Notes under the pieces: model-generated
What the model was told of the DNA's origin: nothing
The model's database searches: none
The model's input: only the letters and a program-made list of their open reading frames with translations
Made by a program: the position numbers and the translations under genes
Assembly (NCBI GenBank): GCA_019113985.1
Contig: DXGJ01000049.1
Coordinates: 1-55,290, forward strand
Source: Candidatus Levilactobacillus faecigallinarum
GTDB lineage: Bacteria; Bacillota; Bacilli; Lactobacillales; Lactobacillaceae
Length of the DNA stretch: 55,290 bases
Reading direction: 5' to 3'
Shown here: positions 1 through 7,865 of the stretch, one piece after another
Layout of the letters: every line of letters begins with the position of its first letter
Numbering within the stretch: position 1 is the first letter of the stretch

Positions 1-273
1 GGAATCATCCCCGTATACACGGGGAATACCGTGTCATCGATCAACACGTGCGTCACCATAAAGAATCATCCCCGTATACACGGGGAATACTCCCCAATAA
101 TTAGCGCGTGGTGCTTTCGTTTGGAATCATCCCCGTATACACGGGGAATACTTGGTTTTCACAATTGGCAATATTTCCTACTTGGAATCATCCCCGTATA
201 CACGGGGAATACCAATGGCCTTCTTCTCTTTAGTGAGGGACTTGAGAATCATCCCCGTATACACGGGGAATAC
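1..273 (-). CRISPR. Type I-E CRISPR array 1, five repeats visible, may continue left of the window
   Basis: Five identical 28-nt repeats lie at 2-29, 63-90, 124-151, 185-212 and 246-273, with an exact 61-nt period and four 33-nt spacers. Each repeat has the palindromic core CCCCGTATACACGGGG. The reverse complement begins GTATTCCCCG and ends GGGGATGATTC, the type I-E (Cas3/Cascade) pattern. That orientation and the AT-rich leader-like flank at 274 put transcription leftward, so the youngest spacer is the rightmost. The window starts at a repeat, so the array probably continues to the left. No cas gene is next to the leader or anywhere in the window. Confidence 0.97.
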
Positions 274-339
274 ACTAAGAAAAGCTTAATATACCAGCAT
301 TCTAAAATTAGAAAACTGCTTATTTTTATTAACTTGAAG
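274..339 (-). promoter_or_regulatory. CRISPR leader of array 1
   Basis: This AT-rich stretch abuts the last repeat of array 1. An ungapped comparison with the sequence beside array 2 (3998-4063) gives 51 identical positions out of 66, while the spacers are unrelated. Conservation only on the right side of both arrays marks it as the leader, which would hold the crRNA promoter and the adaptation signals. Confidence 0.8.
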
Positions 340-588
340 GGCCTATAGGATTATCAACACTTTAAATCATACCCTCTCCTTTTCCTCCGAGCAACTAAAA
401 TCCCATTGCGTTTGGAAATTGTATTTATAATTCTAAACAAATTTTAAAATCAAGTTTGCTATCCAAAATTGAAGGCAAAATAAAAACACCAAAGATGGAA
501 GAGTCCGGTATCGTTGGAACTCCTACAGCCTACCAATGAAGGATATTTTCACCTTGATGCACTCCCAGTTCTTCCATCCCCCGCCTAA
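340..588. other. Intergenic stretch without a gene; contains a nested inverted repeat
   Basis: No convincing coding sequence is present. A 9-bp inverted repeat (GATGGAAGA at 494-502, TCTTCCATC at 570-578) encloses a second stem (TCGTTGG at 511-517 with CCAATGA at 533-539, one wobble pair). It could be a structured RNA or debris of a lost element. The reading frame of the truncated transporter to the right opens at 589. Confidence 0.35.
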
Positions 589-1434
589 TCCAAATTAAAA
601 ACGATTAGATTTACACACTACACCTTCCTGATCTGGCTCACCCGACGCGTCATACCCGAACCGGCCACCGCCCACTTTCGGCTAGATTGGCTCGGAACGG
701 TGACTTCCTTCCTGAGCATTGTCGCACTGATTAATGGTATCAATGGTTACGGCGATAAGGTTCTTTCGCTGTGCCTGGGGCTGGGCTTAGGGGCCGCTTT
801 TCTGCGCCATGAAATGGTCGCGACCGCCCCGTTGATTCCCCGGCAGATTTTTAAACTGGCGCAACGTCGCCAGACTTACTTGATTCGGTTCTTTTATTCG
901 GCTGCGATTACGGGATTTTGGTTCTTTACGCCCCGCGTTCTCCAGTCGCTATACGGACTGAGCCCCATCCTGGTGGGCATCTCGTTTTTATCGATGACCC
1001 TGGTCAACTTCATCTCGGCTAAACAGGTCGATCGATTAGCCCACCGGTGGGGTAATCGCCGGTTACTTTTGGTTGGCCTTGGCATCGCCTTGCTGGGGTT
1101 TGCTGGATTGCTTGGTATTCACACAGCGGGGAACTTCTGGTTGACCGTAGCCGTCCCAATGATTTTGATTGGTTACGGCCAAGGACTGGTTCTCAGTCCC
1201 GTCACCACCCTGGCCATCGATGGGCTCGATTCAGCCGTCGCCGGCATTGGTTCGAGCCTGATCAACGTCATGCTTCAGATTGGCGGTGTTACCGGTCTGG
1301 CCGTTCTCGCCACACTTTTCGGCCAGGAAACACCTGTAACCGCCTACCATTTAGAAGTCTGGGGAATTGTTGGTTTTGTTGGCCTCAGCCTGCTGCTAGC
1401 CGTCAAGCTCGTTTGGAACGATCGGAAAAAATGA
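589..1434 (+). pseudogene. 5'-truncated MFS transporter (DHA2-like drug/proton antiporter)
   Basis: From about 610 the frame reads as MFS sequence (TFLIWLTRRVIPEP, then HFRLDWLGTVTSF), but an in-frame TAA sits at 586-588. Homology starts before any usable start codon; the first candidate is a GTG at 700 in the middle of a typical transmembrane hairpin. About 275 codons remain. They correspond to the C-terminal part of a 14-helix DHA2 antiporter, including hydrophobic segments and a loop reading VDRLAHRWGNRR. DHA2 proteins are usually around 450-500 residues, so the N-terminal third or more is missing. The remnant sits beside CRISPR array 1, on the leader side where cas genes are often found. 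A residual C-terminal peptide could be translated from GTG 700, but I judge the gene non-functional. Confidence 0.75.
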
Positions 1435-1538
1435 GTGCCCCCGATTCTATGCCTAAATTGACAGGTATAAAAGCAAAGATTATTATAATTCAATGCAATT
1501 ACTCATTATTTTATAATTTTCAGAATGAAGGCAAACTC

Positions 1539-2757
1539 GTGAACATCTCTGCCACTTCCAAAACCAAAACAATTACCCTGCTCCTCATTGGTCGTATCTT
1601 GACCAACATCGGTGACAGCCTTATCTACATGTCGGTCCTGTGGTACTTCAACAGTCGTTAACCGTCAACGCTTTTCGTCACACTAATTTTTGTGATCACC
1701 TCTGGCGTCGATGCCCTCTCCTTTCTTCTGGGGCCCATTCTCGACCGCGTCAGGGTGAGGTCACTACTTGTGGCCACGACCGTCAGTCAGATTTTGCTGG
1801 CACTTGGGCTCGTGCTGGGCATACTGACCCACCTAAGCGGTTATCTGGTAGGGAATTTCCTGCTTCTTTTCCTTCTATTATCAACCATCTGTTCGGCACT
1901 CATTTACCCAACTGAAAATAAACTTCTGCCATTATTAGCTAGCGGCTCGAAACTTTTACACGTCAACGGTCTGTTTCAGTTAAGCTATCAAGCCCTGGAC
2001 CTAGTCCTGAACGGTGCCGTACTCGGGCTCTTATCTGTCCTGTCGGTAAAGACAACCTTAGCACTAGCTGTTCCCGTTTTTGGCATTGCACTCTTAGCCT
2101 TTCGGGCACTCAAGATTACATCATCCGATACTTCCGATCATTCAGATACCAATTATCGCCAAGCGCTATGGACCGGCTGGCAAACGCTTCGCCGGCACCC
2201 CTTCATGTTGCGCGCGTTAATTCCCTTCGCCGCCTTAAACTTCTTTTACGGCGCAGTCGATACCAGCCTACCACGATTATCCAAGGTTTATTTGAGTGGC
2301 CAAGCCTGGGGGGTACGGTGCCCTGCTCACCGGGATGTCTATCGGCGGCCTTTTCGGGGCATTAGCCGTTCAAAAACTAACGATTACCGGCAAAAAGCTT
2401 ATCCAATTCGCCGGTCTCTGCATGCTAGCCAGTGGCGTATGTCGACTGGCTTTATTAGCCAGTCAAAATCCCTTCTTTATGGTCGGTATCCTCTCGCTCA
2501 GTTCGTTTTGGATTAGCATGATGAACGTGAGCTTCATCGCTTTCGTGCAATCGGCCTTTGATGCAGACGTTCTGGGCCGCATCTCAACCATCAACGAAAG
2601 CTTAGTTTCCATTATGATTCCCTTTGGTTCCGCTTTAGGAGGCCTCTTGGTCGCCCATTTTAATCCAATCTTACCGGAACTCATTTGTGGGGGAATGACC
2701 CTGATCTGTGGTACCTACTTTCTACAGGTTCTGTTTCACCGATTACCGCAGGACTAA
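1539..2757 (+). pseudogene. MFS transporter with an in-frame stop and a frameshift
   Basis: The likely start is GTG 1539 (MNISATSKTKTITLL). It is followed by a typical first MFS helix (LIGRILTNIGDSLIYMSVLWYF), then TAA at 1659-1661. The same frame resumes directly and continues as FVITSGVDALSFLLGPILDR. A second lesion is a +1 shift at the G6 run 2308-2313: the protein passes from SKVYLSGQAWG into GYGALLTGMSIGGLFGA in the next frame and then runs to 2757. Joined, the parts make a roughly 400-residue, 12-helix MFS permease of the drug-export type. Two independent lesions argue for decay, not phase variation, although the G-run alone could slip. It lies next to another broken transporter, so this segment looks abandoned. 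Confidence 0.85.
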
Positions 2758-2780
2758 ACTTAACCGTCAGCAAACTAAAA

Positions 2781-2812
2781 ACTTCCGTGTAGTGATAAAG
2801 CTACACGGAAGT
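2781..2812. terminator. Bidirectional Rho-independent terminator
   Basis: The 12-bp stem ACTTCCGTGTAG / CTACACGGAAGT is flanked by A-rich and T-rich tracts. It serves the decayed transporter on the plus strand and the GNAT-like gene on the minus strand. Confidence 0.85.
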
Positions 2813-2825
2813 CTTTAATTTATAG

Positions 2826-3647
2826 TTATTTCCCAATCATGGTATAAACCGGTGCTGGTTCAAACGGCCATTGTCGCGCCGTAGCCCACGCCAGTTCATC
2901 GGTACTATCAAACTCACCGGCCAATTGCCGCATCCCCCGCTGACGGGCCCAGGCTATCTGGGCGGCCTGTAACTGCCAAAGGTCGGCGACATCATCGGCG
3001 CCCAACCAGGCTAACGTCATGATGTCGGGAGTATCCTCGAAAACAAAGGTGTAGGCGGCAATCTTTTGCTGCCGCATTAAAACCAGCGGTGCATCGGCCA
3101 AAACTCCCGGAAAGATAACGTGTGCCCATTCCTCGAGTGTCGTTTCAACCATCGGATTGACTTGGTGAACGCGCCGGTAGTTGGCTAAACTCCGCGTGAT
3201 CAATTGCTGTTTCACGGTCGGCTTTGCCAGAACCTCCGTTAGCGTTAAGGTCCCCTCAACTGGCGTATCAGGTAGGGTAATGGCCGTCAAATCCACCGTT
3301 GGCTCAACGGTTTGCCGCCAAGTGGTGAAGCCTTGGGTCATCAACCAATCCGTGAAGGCACTTAGCGGCGGGTAACCCCAGGTAACCAAACGGTCCTTCT
3401 GACGGTGCACGGCCTCTTGGGTGGCATCGGCCAGAAATTGCGGGAAAAGTTGTGGGTCTCGTGCATACCCCGTAATACCTAGCGCGTGCGGATGGAAGTT
3501 GTTGACGGAGAAAACCAGTAGGCCAACCAATTTGCCGTTAGTATCACGATAAAGTTTACTTTGGTTGTCAGGATTTTTAAATTGTTGCCAAATCGGTGTG
3601 GTTGGTCCAACGTTTTGTAAAAATCGTTTAATTTCAGCGTTATTCAT
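2826..3647 (-). CDS. GNAT-family N-acetyltransferase-like protein
   Basis: This 273-residue protein has the layout of a two-part GNAT. The N-terminal half carries a divergent fold (GKLVGLLVFSVNNFHPHALGI around residues 40-60). The C-terminal half carries an acetyltransferase-like stretch (LVLMRQQKIAAYTFVFED, then TLAWLGADDVADLWQLQ and a RQRGMRQLAGEF strand). I cannot identify the substrate, and the pyrophosphate-binding Q/RxxGxG/A motif is poorly conserved. The start at 3647 is supported by AGGGGATG about 8 nt upstream. It is transcribed alone toward a shared terminator and lies between the two CRISPR arrays, with no sign of a role in them. It could also be described simply as a conserved hypothetical lactobacillus protein. 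Confidence 0.7.
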   Translation of the reverse strand: MNNAEIKRFLQNVGPTTPIWQQFKNPDNQSKLYRDTNGKLVGLLVFSVNNFHPHALGITGYARDPQLFPQFLADATQEAVHRQKDRLVTWGYPPLSAFTDWLMTQGFTTWRQTVEPTVDLTAITLPDTPVEGTLTLTEVLAKPTVKQQLITRSLANYRRVHQVNPMVETTLEEWAHVIFPGVLADAPLVLMRQQKIAAYTFVFEDTPDIMTLAWLGADDVADLWQLQAAQIAWARQRGMRQLAGEFDSTDELAWATARQWPFEPAPVYTMIGK

Positions 3648-3728
3648 TGGCTACTCATCCCCTTACATAGATAATATATCGTCTTATTTTCTAATATTAA
3701 AAACACCTAGATTACCTGAAGTCGATGC

Positions 3729-3997
3729 AACTCATCCCCGTATACACGGGGAACACGAACACGGAGATAAGGTTGGTGCCGGACAGCTAGAATCACCCCC
3801 GTCACGGGGAACACTCCTTAATCATCATGCCGTAGCCTTCGTTAAAGGAATCACCCCCGTATACACGGGGAACACCCGGGGACGCTAACGGAAAAATCGA
3901 TGGTCAAAGAATCACCCCCGTATACACGGGGAACACCATGTTCTCACCAGCCTAGGGCGAATCGCCAAAGAATCACCCCCGTATACACGGGGAACAC
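3729..3997 (-). CRISPR. Type I-E CRISPR array 2, five repeats, degenerate trailer end
   Basis: Repeats lie at 3729-3756, 3790-3814, 3848-3875, 3909-3936 and 3970-3997, with four 33-nt spacers. The consensus differs from array 1 at two positions (CACCCCC for CATCCCC, AACAC for AATAC). The repeat at 3790-3814 lacks three bases of the loop (GTCAC instead of GTATACAC), so it is 25 nt but can still form a short hairpin. The leftmost repeat has a degenerate outer end (starts AACTCAT). Decay on the left, and the conserved flank on the right, agree with leftward transcription from a leader at 3998. No cas gene adjoins it. Confidence 0.95.
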
Positions 3998-4063
3998 ACT
4001 TAGAAATCCTTGATATAACAACGTTCCAAAATGAGAAACCCACTCATTTTTATCAATTTGAAG
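3998..4063 (-). promoter_or_regulatory. CRISPR leader of array 2
   Basis: This flank directly follows the rightmost repeat and matches the flank of array 1 at 51 of 66 ungapped positions. Further right (4064-4183) the two sequences diverge and I see no gene. Confidence 0.8.
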
Positions 4064-4183
4064 TCCGAAACTATCAGTTCACTTAGATAATACCCTAATT
4101 TTCCACCATAAACCATTTCAGACCACCAAATTCATATCCACCGTCCAATCTATTTAAACCAAGTGCCATCAACCACCCCAAAA

Positions 4184-4218
4184 GAAAAAAAGCCCCCAGA
4201 CAACCATGTCCGTGAGCT
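4184..4218 (-). terminator. Probable terminator of the aminotransferase gene
   Basis: Read on the minus strand, GACA/TGTC with outer AGC/GCT pairing is followed by GGGGGCT and seven T. The stem is imperfect, but its position just after the stop codon supports the call. Confidence 0.5.
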
Positions 4219-4236
4219 CATCACTATTAAATTCCC

Positions 4237-5448
4237 TTAAATCACCGGGTTCACCTGCCGCACGGCCGCCTTCAGCTGGTCGCCCAGTCGGTGCATGCCG
4301 GCGTCAATGGTTGCCGGGTCAACCCCACTGAAGCTCAACCGTAGCGCGTTGTGGACGTCGCGGTTGGGATAGAAGTTCGTCGCCGGCACGTAGGTCACGT
4401 GGGCGTCCGGACTAATCACGTTTAACATCAATTGGCCCGCGTCGATGCCCTTCGGCAACGTAACCCAATCGAAGAAGCCCCCGGCGGGCTTGGTGTAGGT
4501 CGCCTCATCCGGGAAATAGTCCCGCAACCCCGTCAACATCGCATCCCGTTGCTGGCGGTAGTGGTCGTTCATTGCCCGAATGTGGGCATCCAAGTCATTG
4601 TGGTCCATGTAGGCGTTGATCGCCGCGTGGGTCACGCCGGTCGCCTCCAGGTCACTGGCCAGCCGCATCTTCAAGATGGCCTGCAACAGCTCTCCATCGG
4701 CCACCAACCAGCCGGTCCGCAAGGCGGGCATCATGATTTTTGAGAAACTCGACAAGAAGGCCACCCGGCCCTCCGTGTCAAAACTCTTAATGGCCGGTAA
4801 CGGCGCGTGCTCGTAGCCCAGGTCGCGGTACGGCGTGTCTTCTAGAATCACGAAGTTGTAACGGTTAGCCAATTCGACCAGTTTTCGCCGCTTATCAACA
4901 CTCATGGTAATTCCCGTCGGGTTATGGTAATCCGGCACCGTATAGAGCAACTTGGTGTGCGGGTAACGCTGCATGGTCGCCTCCACCTGATCCAGATCAA
5001 TCCCGTCCGGCTGAAGGCCAACCGCGTGGTACCGCGGCCGGTAAAGGTCAAACGCCGCCAGCGCCCCGATGTAAGTGGGCACCTCGACCGCAATGTCGTC
5101 GCCGTCATTTAAGAGCGCCTTCGCCACCAGCTCAACGCCCTGTTGGCCGCCGACCGTCAGAAGGACGTTCTCCGCCGTGGTGGTCACGTTGCCCCACTTG
5201 GCGATGCGGTCCGCCAGCTTTTGGCGCAACGCCGGGTTGCCCTGTGACGACTGATACTGGAAGAGGTGCGCGCCCTCCTGCTCGATAGCCGTGTTAAAGG
5301 CCGCCTGAACTTCCTTAACTGGAAACAGCTTTTCATTCGGGCTTCCCGCCGCAAACGTGATTGCCGTGGGGTTCGGATCCTGGGGAAACAGGCCGGACAG
5401 CGCGGATGAAACGTCCGGGTTGACCCGTTGCGCTAATAGTTCCTTCAT
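4237..5448 (-). CDS. PLP-dependent aminotransferase, class I/II (LysN/KAT II-like)
   Basis: The 403-residue protein begins MKELLAQRVNPDVSSALS. It has the features of the 2-aminoadipate/aromatic aminotransferase group related to MocR C-terminal domains: FAAGSPNEKLFP near the N-terminus, the PDYHNPTG asparagine motif, EDTPYRDLGY, and the PLP lysine in SSFSKIMMPALRTGW. A C-terminal arginine in ALRLSFSG would hold the substrate carboxylate. There is no N-terminal winged-helix domain, so it is an enzyme and not a MocR regulator. I chose ATG 5448 because AGAAAGGTG lies 8 nt upstream; an upstream in-frame ATG at 5478 lacks such a site. It is monocistronic. Its promoter contains an 18-bp palindrome, so expression is probably repressor-controlled. 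The exact amino-acid substrate cannot be read from the sequence. Confidence 0.88.
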   Translation of the reverse strand: MKELLAQRVNPDVSSALSGLFPQDPNPTAITFAAGSPNEKLFPVKEVQAAFNTAIEQEGAHLFQYQSSQGNPALRQKLADRIAKWGNVTTTAENVLLTVGGQQGVELVAKALLNDGDDIAVEVPTYIGALAAFDLYRPRYHAVGLQPDGIDLDQVEATMQRYPHTKLLYTVPDYHNPTGITMSVDKRRKLVELANRYNFVILEDTPYRDLGYEHAPLPAIKSFDTEGRVAFLSSFSKIMMPALRTGWLVADGELLQAILKMRLASDLEATGVTHAAINAYMDHNDLDAHIRAMNDHYRQQRDAMLTGLRDYFPDEATYTKPAGGFFDWVTLPKGIDAGQLMLNVISPDAHVTYVPATNFYPNRDVHNALRLSFSGVDPATIDAGMHRLGDQLKAAVRQVNPVI

Positions 5449-5521
5449 CGATACAACACACCTTTCTGGCCAAGCCATTCACCAACTCAACCGCTCCTAG
5501 GTTAATTCTTGAACTGACTCC

Positions 5522-5551
5522 ATGATAGAATACTTTTTATAAAAAGTACAA
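5522..5551 (-). promoter_or_regulatory. Promoter with 18-bp palindromic operator for the aminotransferase
   Basis: On the minus strand, TTGTAC (5546-5551) and TATCAT (5522-5527) are 18 bp apart. The spacer holds the perfect palindrome TACTTTTTATAAAAAGTA (5531-5548), which overlaps the -35 box, as expected for a repressor site. Confidence 0.6.
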
Positions 5552-5618
5552 TTCACTCTGTTCTAATTTTGATGAATTTATTTCAACAATTAGTCCAATC
5601 CCCGGTCCATGGGTTTCC

Positions 5619-5647
5619 TTGACATGATAGTCTAATTAGACTATACT
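5619..5647 (+). promoter_or_regulatory. Strong promoter with 18-bp palindromic operator for the esterase-padR operon
   Basis: TTGACA (5619-5624) and TATACT (5642-5647) are separated by the ideal 17 bp. The palindrome ATAGTCTAATTAGACTAT (5627-5644) fills the spacer and runs into the -10 box. The second gene of the operon is a PadR regulator, so autoregulation at this site is the natural reading (inference). Confidence 0.75.
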
Positions 5648-5682
5648 CCTAAAAAATAGCAAAATGTTAGGAGAACTTACTC

Positions 5683-6528
5683 GTGAAATCCATCTTACTC
5701 GTTGGCCAATCCAATATGGCCGGCCGGGGCTTCCTGAACGAAGTCCCCACCATCTTAAATGACCATCTGAAAATGCTGCGCAACGGCCGCTGGCAACTGA
5801 TGACCGAGCCGATTCATTTCGACCGCGAAGTCGCCGGTGTGGGTCCCGCCGCCTCGTTCGCCCAAGCTTGGTCGGCCGACCATCCCGGCGAAGATCTGGG
5901 GTTGATTCCCTGTGCCGAGGGCGGCAGTGCCCTGGCCGAATGGTCGCCGGACGGCCCGTTGATGCGCCACGCCATCAGCGAGGCCCGCTTTGCCCAGGAG
6001 ACCAGTGAAATCGTCGCCATCCTCTGGCACCAAGGCGAAAGCGACAGTCTGAACCAGCAATACGTCGACTATCAGGACCGACTAGTGACCACCCTGACCC
6101 ACCTACGGACCAGCCTGGCGCTCGAAAACGTCCCACTGATCATGGGCACCTTACCCGACTTCCTGGGCAAGTCCGGGTTCGGCCAAAGTGCCACCGAATA
6201 CCCGCAAATCAACCGCGAGATGACCGCCGCGGTTCCCCGGTTAGCCCCCGCCTATCTGGTCAGTGGGGCTGACTTGACCGCTAATCCCGACGGCATCCAC
6301 ATCAACGCATCCTCTCAGCGCAAGTTTGGTCTCCGCTACTACCAGGCATTCCACGACCAGCAATCGGTGCCTGATTCGCTTCCTGATGAAGATACGCGGG
6401 TGGCGGCCCTCTACGACCACCCAACCACAGCCAGTGAACGGCAATACCTTCTCAGCAAGCGCCTGGTGACCGGTCAAATCACGTTTGCGACCTTCATGGC
6501 CGAGTTCGCCGCCGCGCAGAAAGGCTAG
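5683..6528 (+). CDS. SGNH-type esterase (sialate O-acetylesterase/DUF303-like)
   Basis: The 281-residue protein starts at GTG 5683 after TAGGAGAAC. Block I is VGQSNMAGRG (residues 6-15, nucleophile Ser). The family's ILWHQGESDS motif lies near residues 111-120, and the Asp-His pair is in PDGIHINASS around residue 204. Enzymes of this group (SASA, PF03629-like) remove O-acetyl esters from sugars such as sialic acid or xylan. There is no signal peptide, so it acts in the cytoplasm. The last 45 residues (SERQYLLSKRLVTGQITFAT) look like a short amphipathic tail resembling a SHOCT domain, which is unusual here. It is followed after 3 nt by a PadR-type gene. The real substrate is unknown. Confidence 0.8.
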   Translation: MKSILLVGQSNMAGRGFLNEVPTILNDHLKMLRNGRWQLMTEPIHFDREVAGVGPAASFAQAWSADHPGEDLGLIPCAEGGSALAEWSPDGPLMRHAISEARFAQETSEIVAILWHQGESDSLNQQYVDYQDRLVTTLTHLRTSLALENVPLIMGTLPDFLGKSGFGQSATEYPQINREMTAAVPRLAPAYLVSGADLTANPDGIHINASSQRKFGLRYYQAFHDQQSVPDSLPDEDTRVAALYDHPTTASERQYLLSKRLVTGQITFATFMAEFAAAQKG

Positions 6529-6531
6529 CCC

Positions 6532-7038
6532 ATGATTCCCTTACTGATTCTGGGACTGCTTCAGCAGCGCCCCACAGCCACGGGCTACGAACTCCTCAGC
6601 TACCTGCGGACCCACCACTTGAACTACGTCGTCCACGTCACCAAGGGGTCGTTTTATTACAATCTCCAACAACTCGCGGATAAGGGGTGGCTAGCCCCAG
6701 TTCCGTCGGCCGAAGCCAAAGAGAACCGTTACCGCACCACCGATTCCGGTACGACCCGATTTCGGGAACTGATGGTCACCTACGGCCAAGTCAACGACGT
6801 CACGCCCACCGCTTTTTACCTGGTGTTTCTGTTTGCCGACCAGGCGACCGACCTGATGCCGACCATCCTGGACCAGCAGATCACCACCACGAAAGCCAAG
6901 ATTCAGGCGACCGACCTGGCGTTGACTACGCCCGAGGACCTGCTCCCCAGCTACGCCACGATTCTCGCGAACACGGTCGCCCATCATCGGGCGAACCTGG
7001 CCTGGTTCCAACGACTTCACGCACAATACCCCAGCTAA
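6532..7038 (+). CDS. PadR-family transcriptional regulator
   Basis: The 168-residue protein has an N-terminal PadR winged helix (MIPLLILGLLQQRPTATGYELLSYL, then VTKGSFYYNLQQLADKGWL, then the wing KENRYRTTDSG) and a C-terminal helical dimerisation part ending at HAQYPS. PadR proteins are repressors that respond to phenolic acids or other hydrophobic ligands, or to antimicrobials in the LmrR type. The gene starts 3 nt after the esterase stop, so the two are co-transcribed. The promoter palindrome at 5627-5644 is the likely operator, giving negative autoregulation of the esterase. Ligand unknown. Confidence 0.88.
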   Translation: MIPLLILGLLQQRPTATGYELLSYLRTHHLNYVVHVTKGSFYYNLQQLADKGWLAPVPSAEAKENRYRTTDSGTTRFRELMVTYGQVNDVTPTAFYLVFLFADQATDLMPTILDQQITTTKAKIQATDLALTTPEDLLPSYATILANTVAHHRANLAWFQRLHAQYPS

Positions 7039-7042
7039 ACAC

Positions 7043-7084
7043 AACGCCCCACCAACCCGTTTAACAGTTGGTGGGGCGTTTTCT
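7043..7084. terminator. Bidirectional Rho-independent terminator
   Basis: Perfect 14-bp stem AACGCCCCACCAAC / GTTGGTGGGGCGTT followed by TTCTTTT, between padR and the convergent Crp/Fnr gene. Confidence 0.93.
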
Positions 7085-7085
7085 T

Positions 7086-7751
7086 TTAAGACTCTTGCGT
7101 CAGTCGCTGGAGGGCCGCCGGGTCGCAAATCCGGTAACCGGTAGCCGTTTTCTCCAAAATGTGGCGTTGAACCAGGTCGGCCAGTACGTACAACAGATGG
7201 CGGTACGAGATACCCAGGTACTGGGCGACCTGGGTGTGCTGCTCACGGTACCAGCCCGCGTTAGCCGTCTGCAGAATGAACGCCGCCAGTCGCTGCGTTG
7301 CTGTGAAGCCCTCGTTACGTGCGGCGACCGTAATATTCGCCACGTCCTTGCGCGTTAGATACACGCAGATTCGGCGCAAAAAGGTCGCATCGGTTAACAA
7401 TCGGTCGGCCACTTGCGCCTTTTCCAGCGCCAGGCACCAGCAGTCCTGAATCGCCTGAACGTCAAACGCCGGCGAGGTCGGGTCCAGCAACTCCATCTCC
7501 CCGATGAAGCATGGCGGGTCGAAAAAGCCCGTGATGATGGTCTTCCCGTTCGCCAGGCCGTGGGACAACTTGGTGCGCCCCCGCACCAGATACAGCAGGT
7601 AGGGCGATTCGCGGTTGGCCCGAACCAGCGCCTCGCGCGCCGAGAAAAACAGCAGCTTGGTCTGGTCATCCACCGGAAAGCCAAACTGTTCTCGAAAATG
7701 CGTCGTGGTGATGAACTGTTCCTTTAAGCGGTCATTTTGAATTTCGCGCAC
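7086..7751 (-). CDS. Crp/Fnr-family regulator, YeiL-like
   Basis: The 221-residue protein combines a cyclic-nucleotide-binding-like beta barrel (YLLYLVRGRTKLSHGLANGK, FIGEMELLD around residues 60-105), a dimerisation helix (VYLTRKDVANITVAA) and a C-terminal winged helix (QVAQYLGISYRHLLYVLADL). The overall pattern resembles YeiL. The start is GTG 7751, because AGGGAGGG lies about 8 nt upstream; an upstream in-frame start at 7817 has no such site. It diverges from a nucleoside hydrolase gene. In Escherichia coli yeiL also neighbours the nucleosidase rihB, so it probably regulates that gene (inference). The effector is not evident. Confidence 0.82.
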   Translation of the reverse strand: MREIQNDRLKEQFITTTHFREQFGFPVDDQTKLLFFSAREALVRANRESPYLLYLVRGRTKLSHGLANGKTIITGFFDPPCFIGEMELLDPTSPAFDVQAIQDCWCLALEKAQVADRLLTDATFLRRICVYLTRKDVANITVAARNEGFTATQRLAAFILQTANAGWYREQHTQVAQYLGISYRHLLYVLADLVQRHILEKTATGYRICDPAALQRLTQES

Positions 7752-7865
7752 GTTTTGACCCTCCCTGTGAGATTTCTCATACCGGCCTTCCCGAGTTTCC
7801 CAGTATACTCGAATCATCGTAAAGGCTTACAACCCTATCTTACCTTACTTTAGGAGGCATTTCTC

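Noticed and set aside
31-348. Coding frame across CRISPR array 1
   Set aside because: The peptide simply repeats the translated CRISPR repeat (NHPRIHGEY type) and is an artefact.
1640-1915. Alternative plus-strand frame inside the second MFS pseudogene
   Set aside because: The main frame continues after the in-frame TAA as clear MFS sequence; this frame has no membrane helices.
2308-2313. G6 run as a phase-variation switch of the MFS transporter
   Set aside because: The same gene also has an in-frame stop at 1659-1661, so correcting the run would not restore it.
3565-3888. Coding frame across CRISPR array 2
   Set aside because: Same artefact of repeat translation, antisense to the acetyltransferase-like gene.
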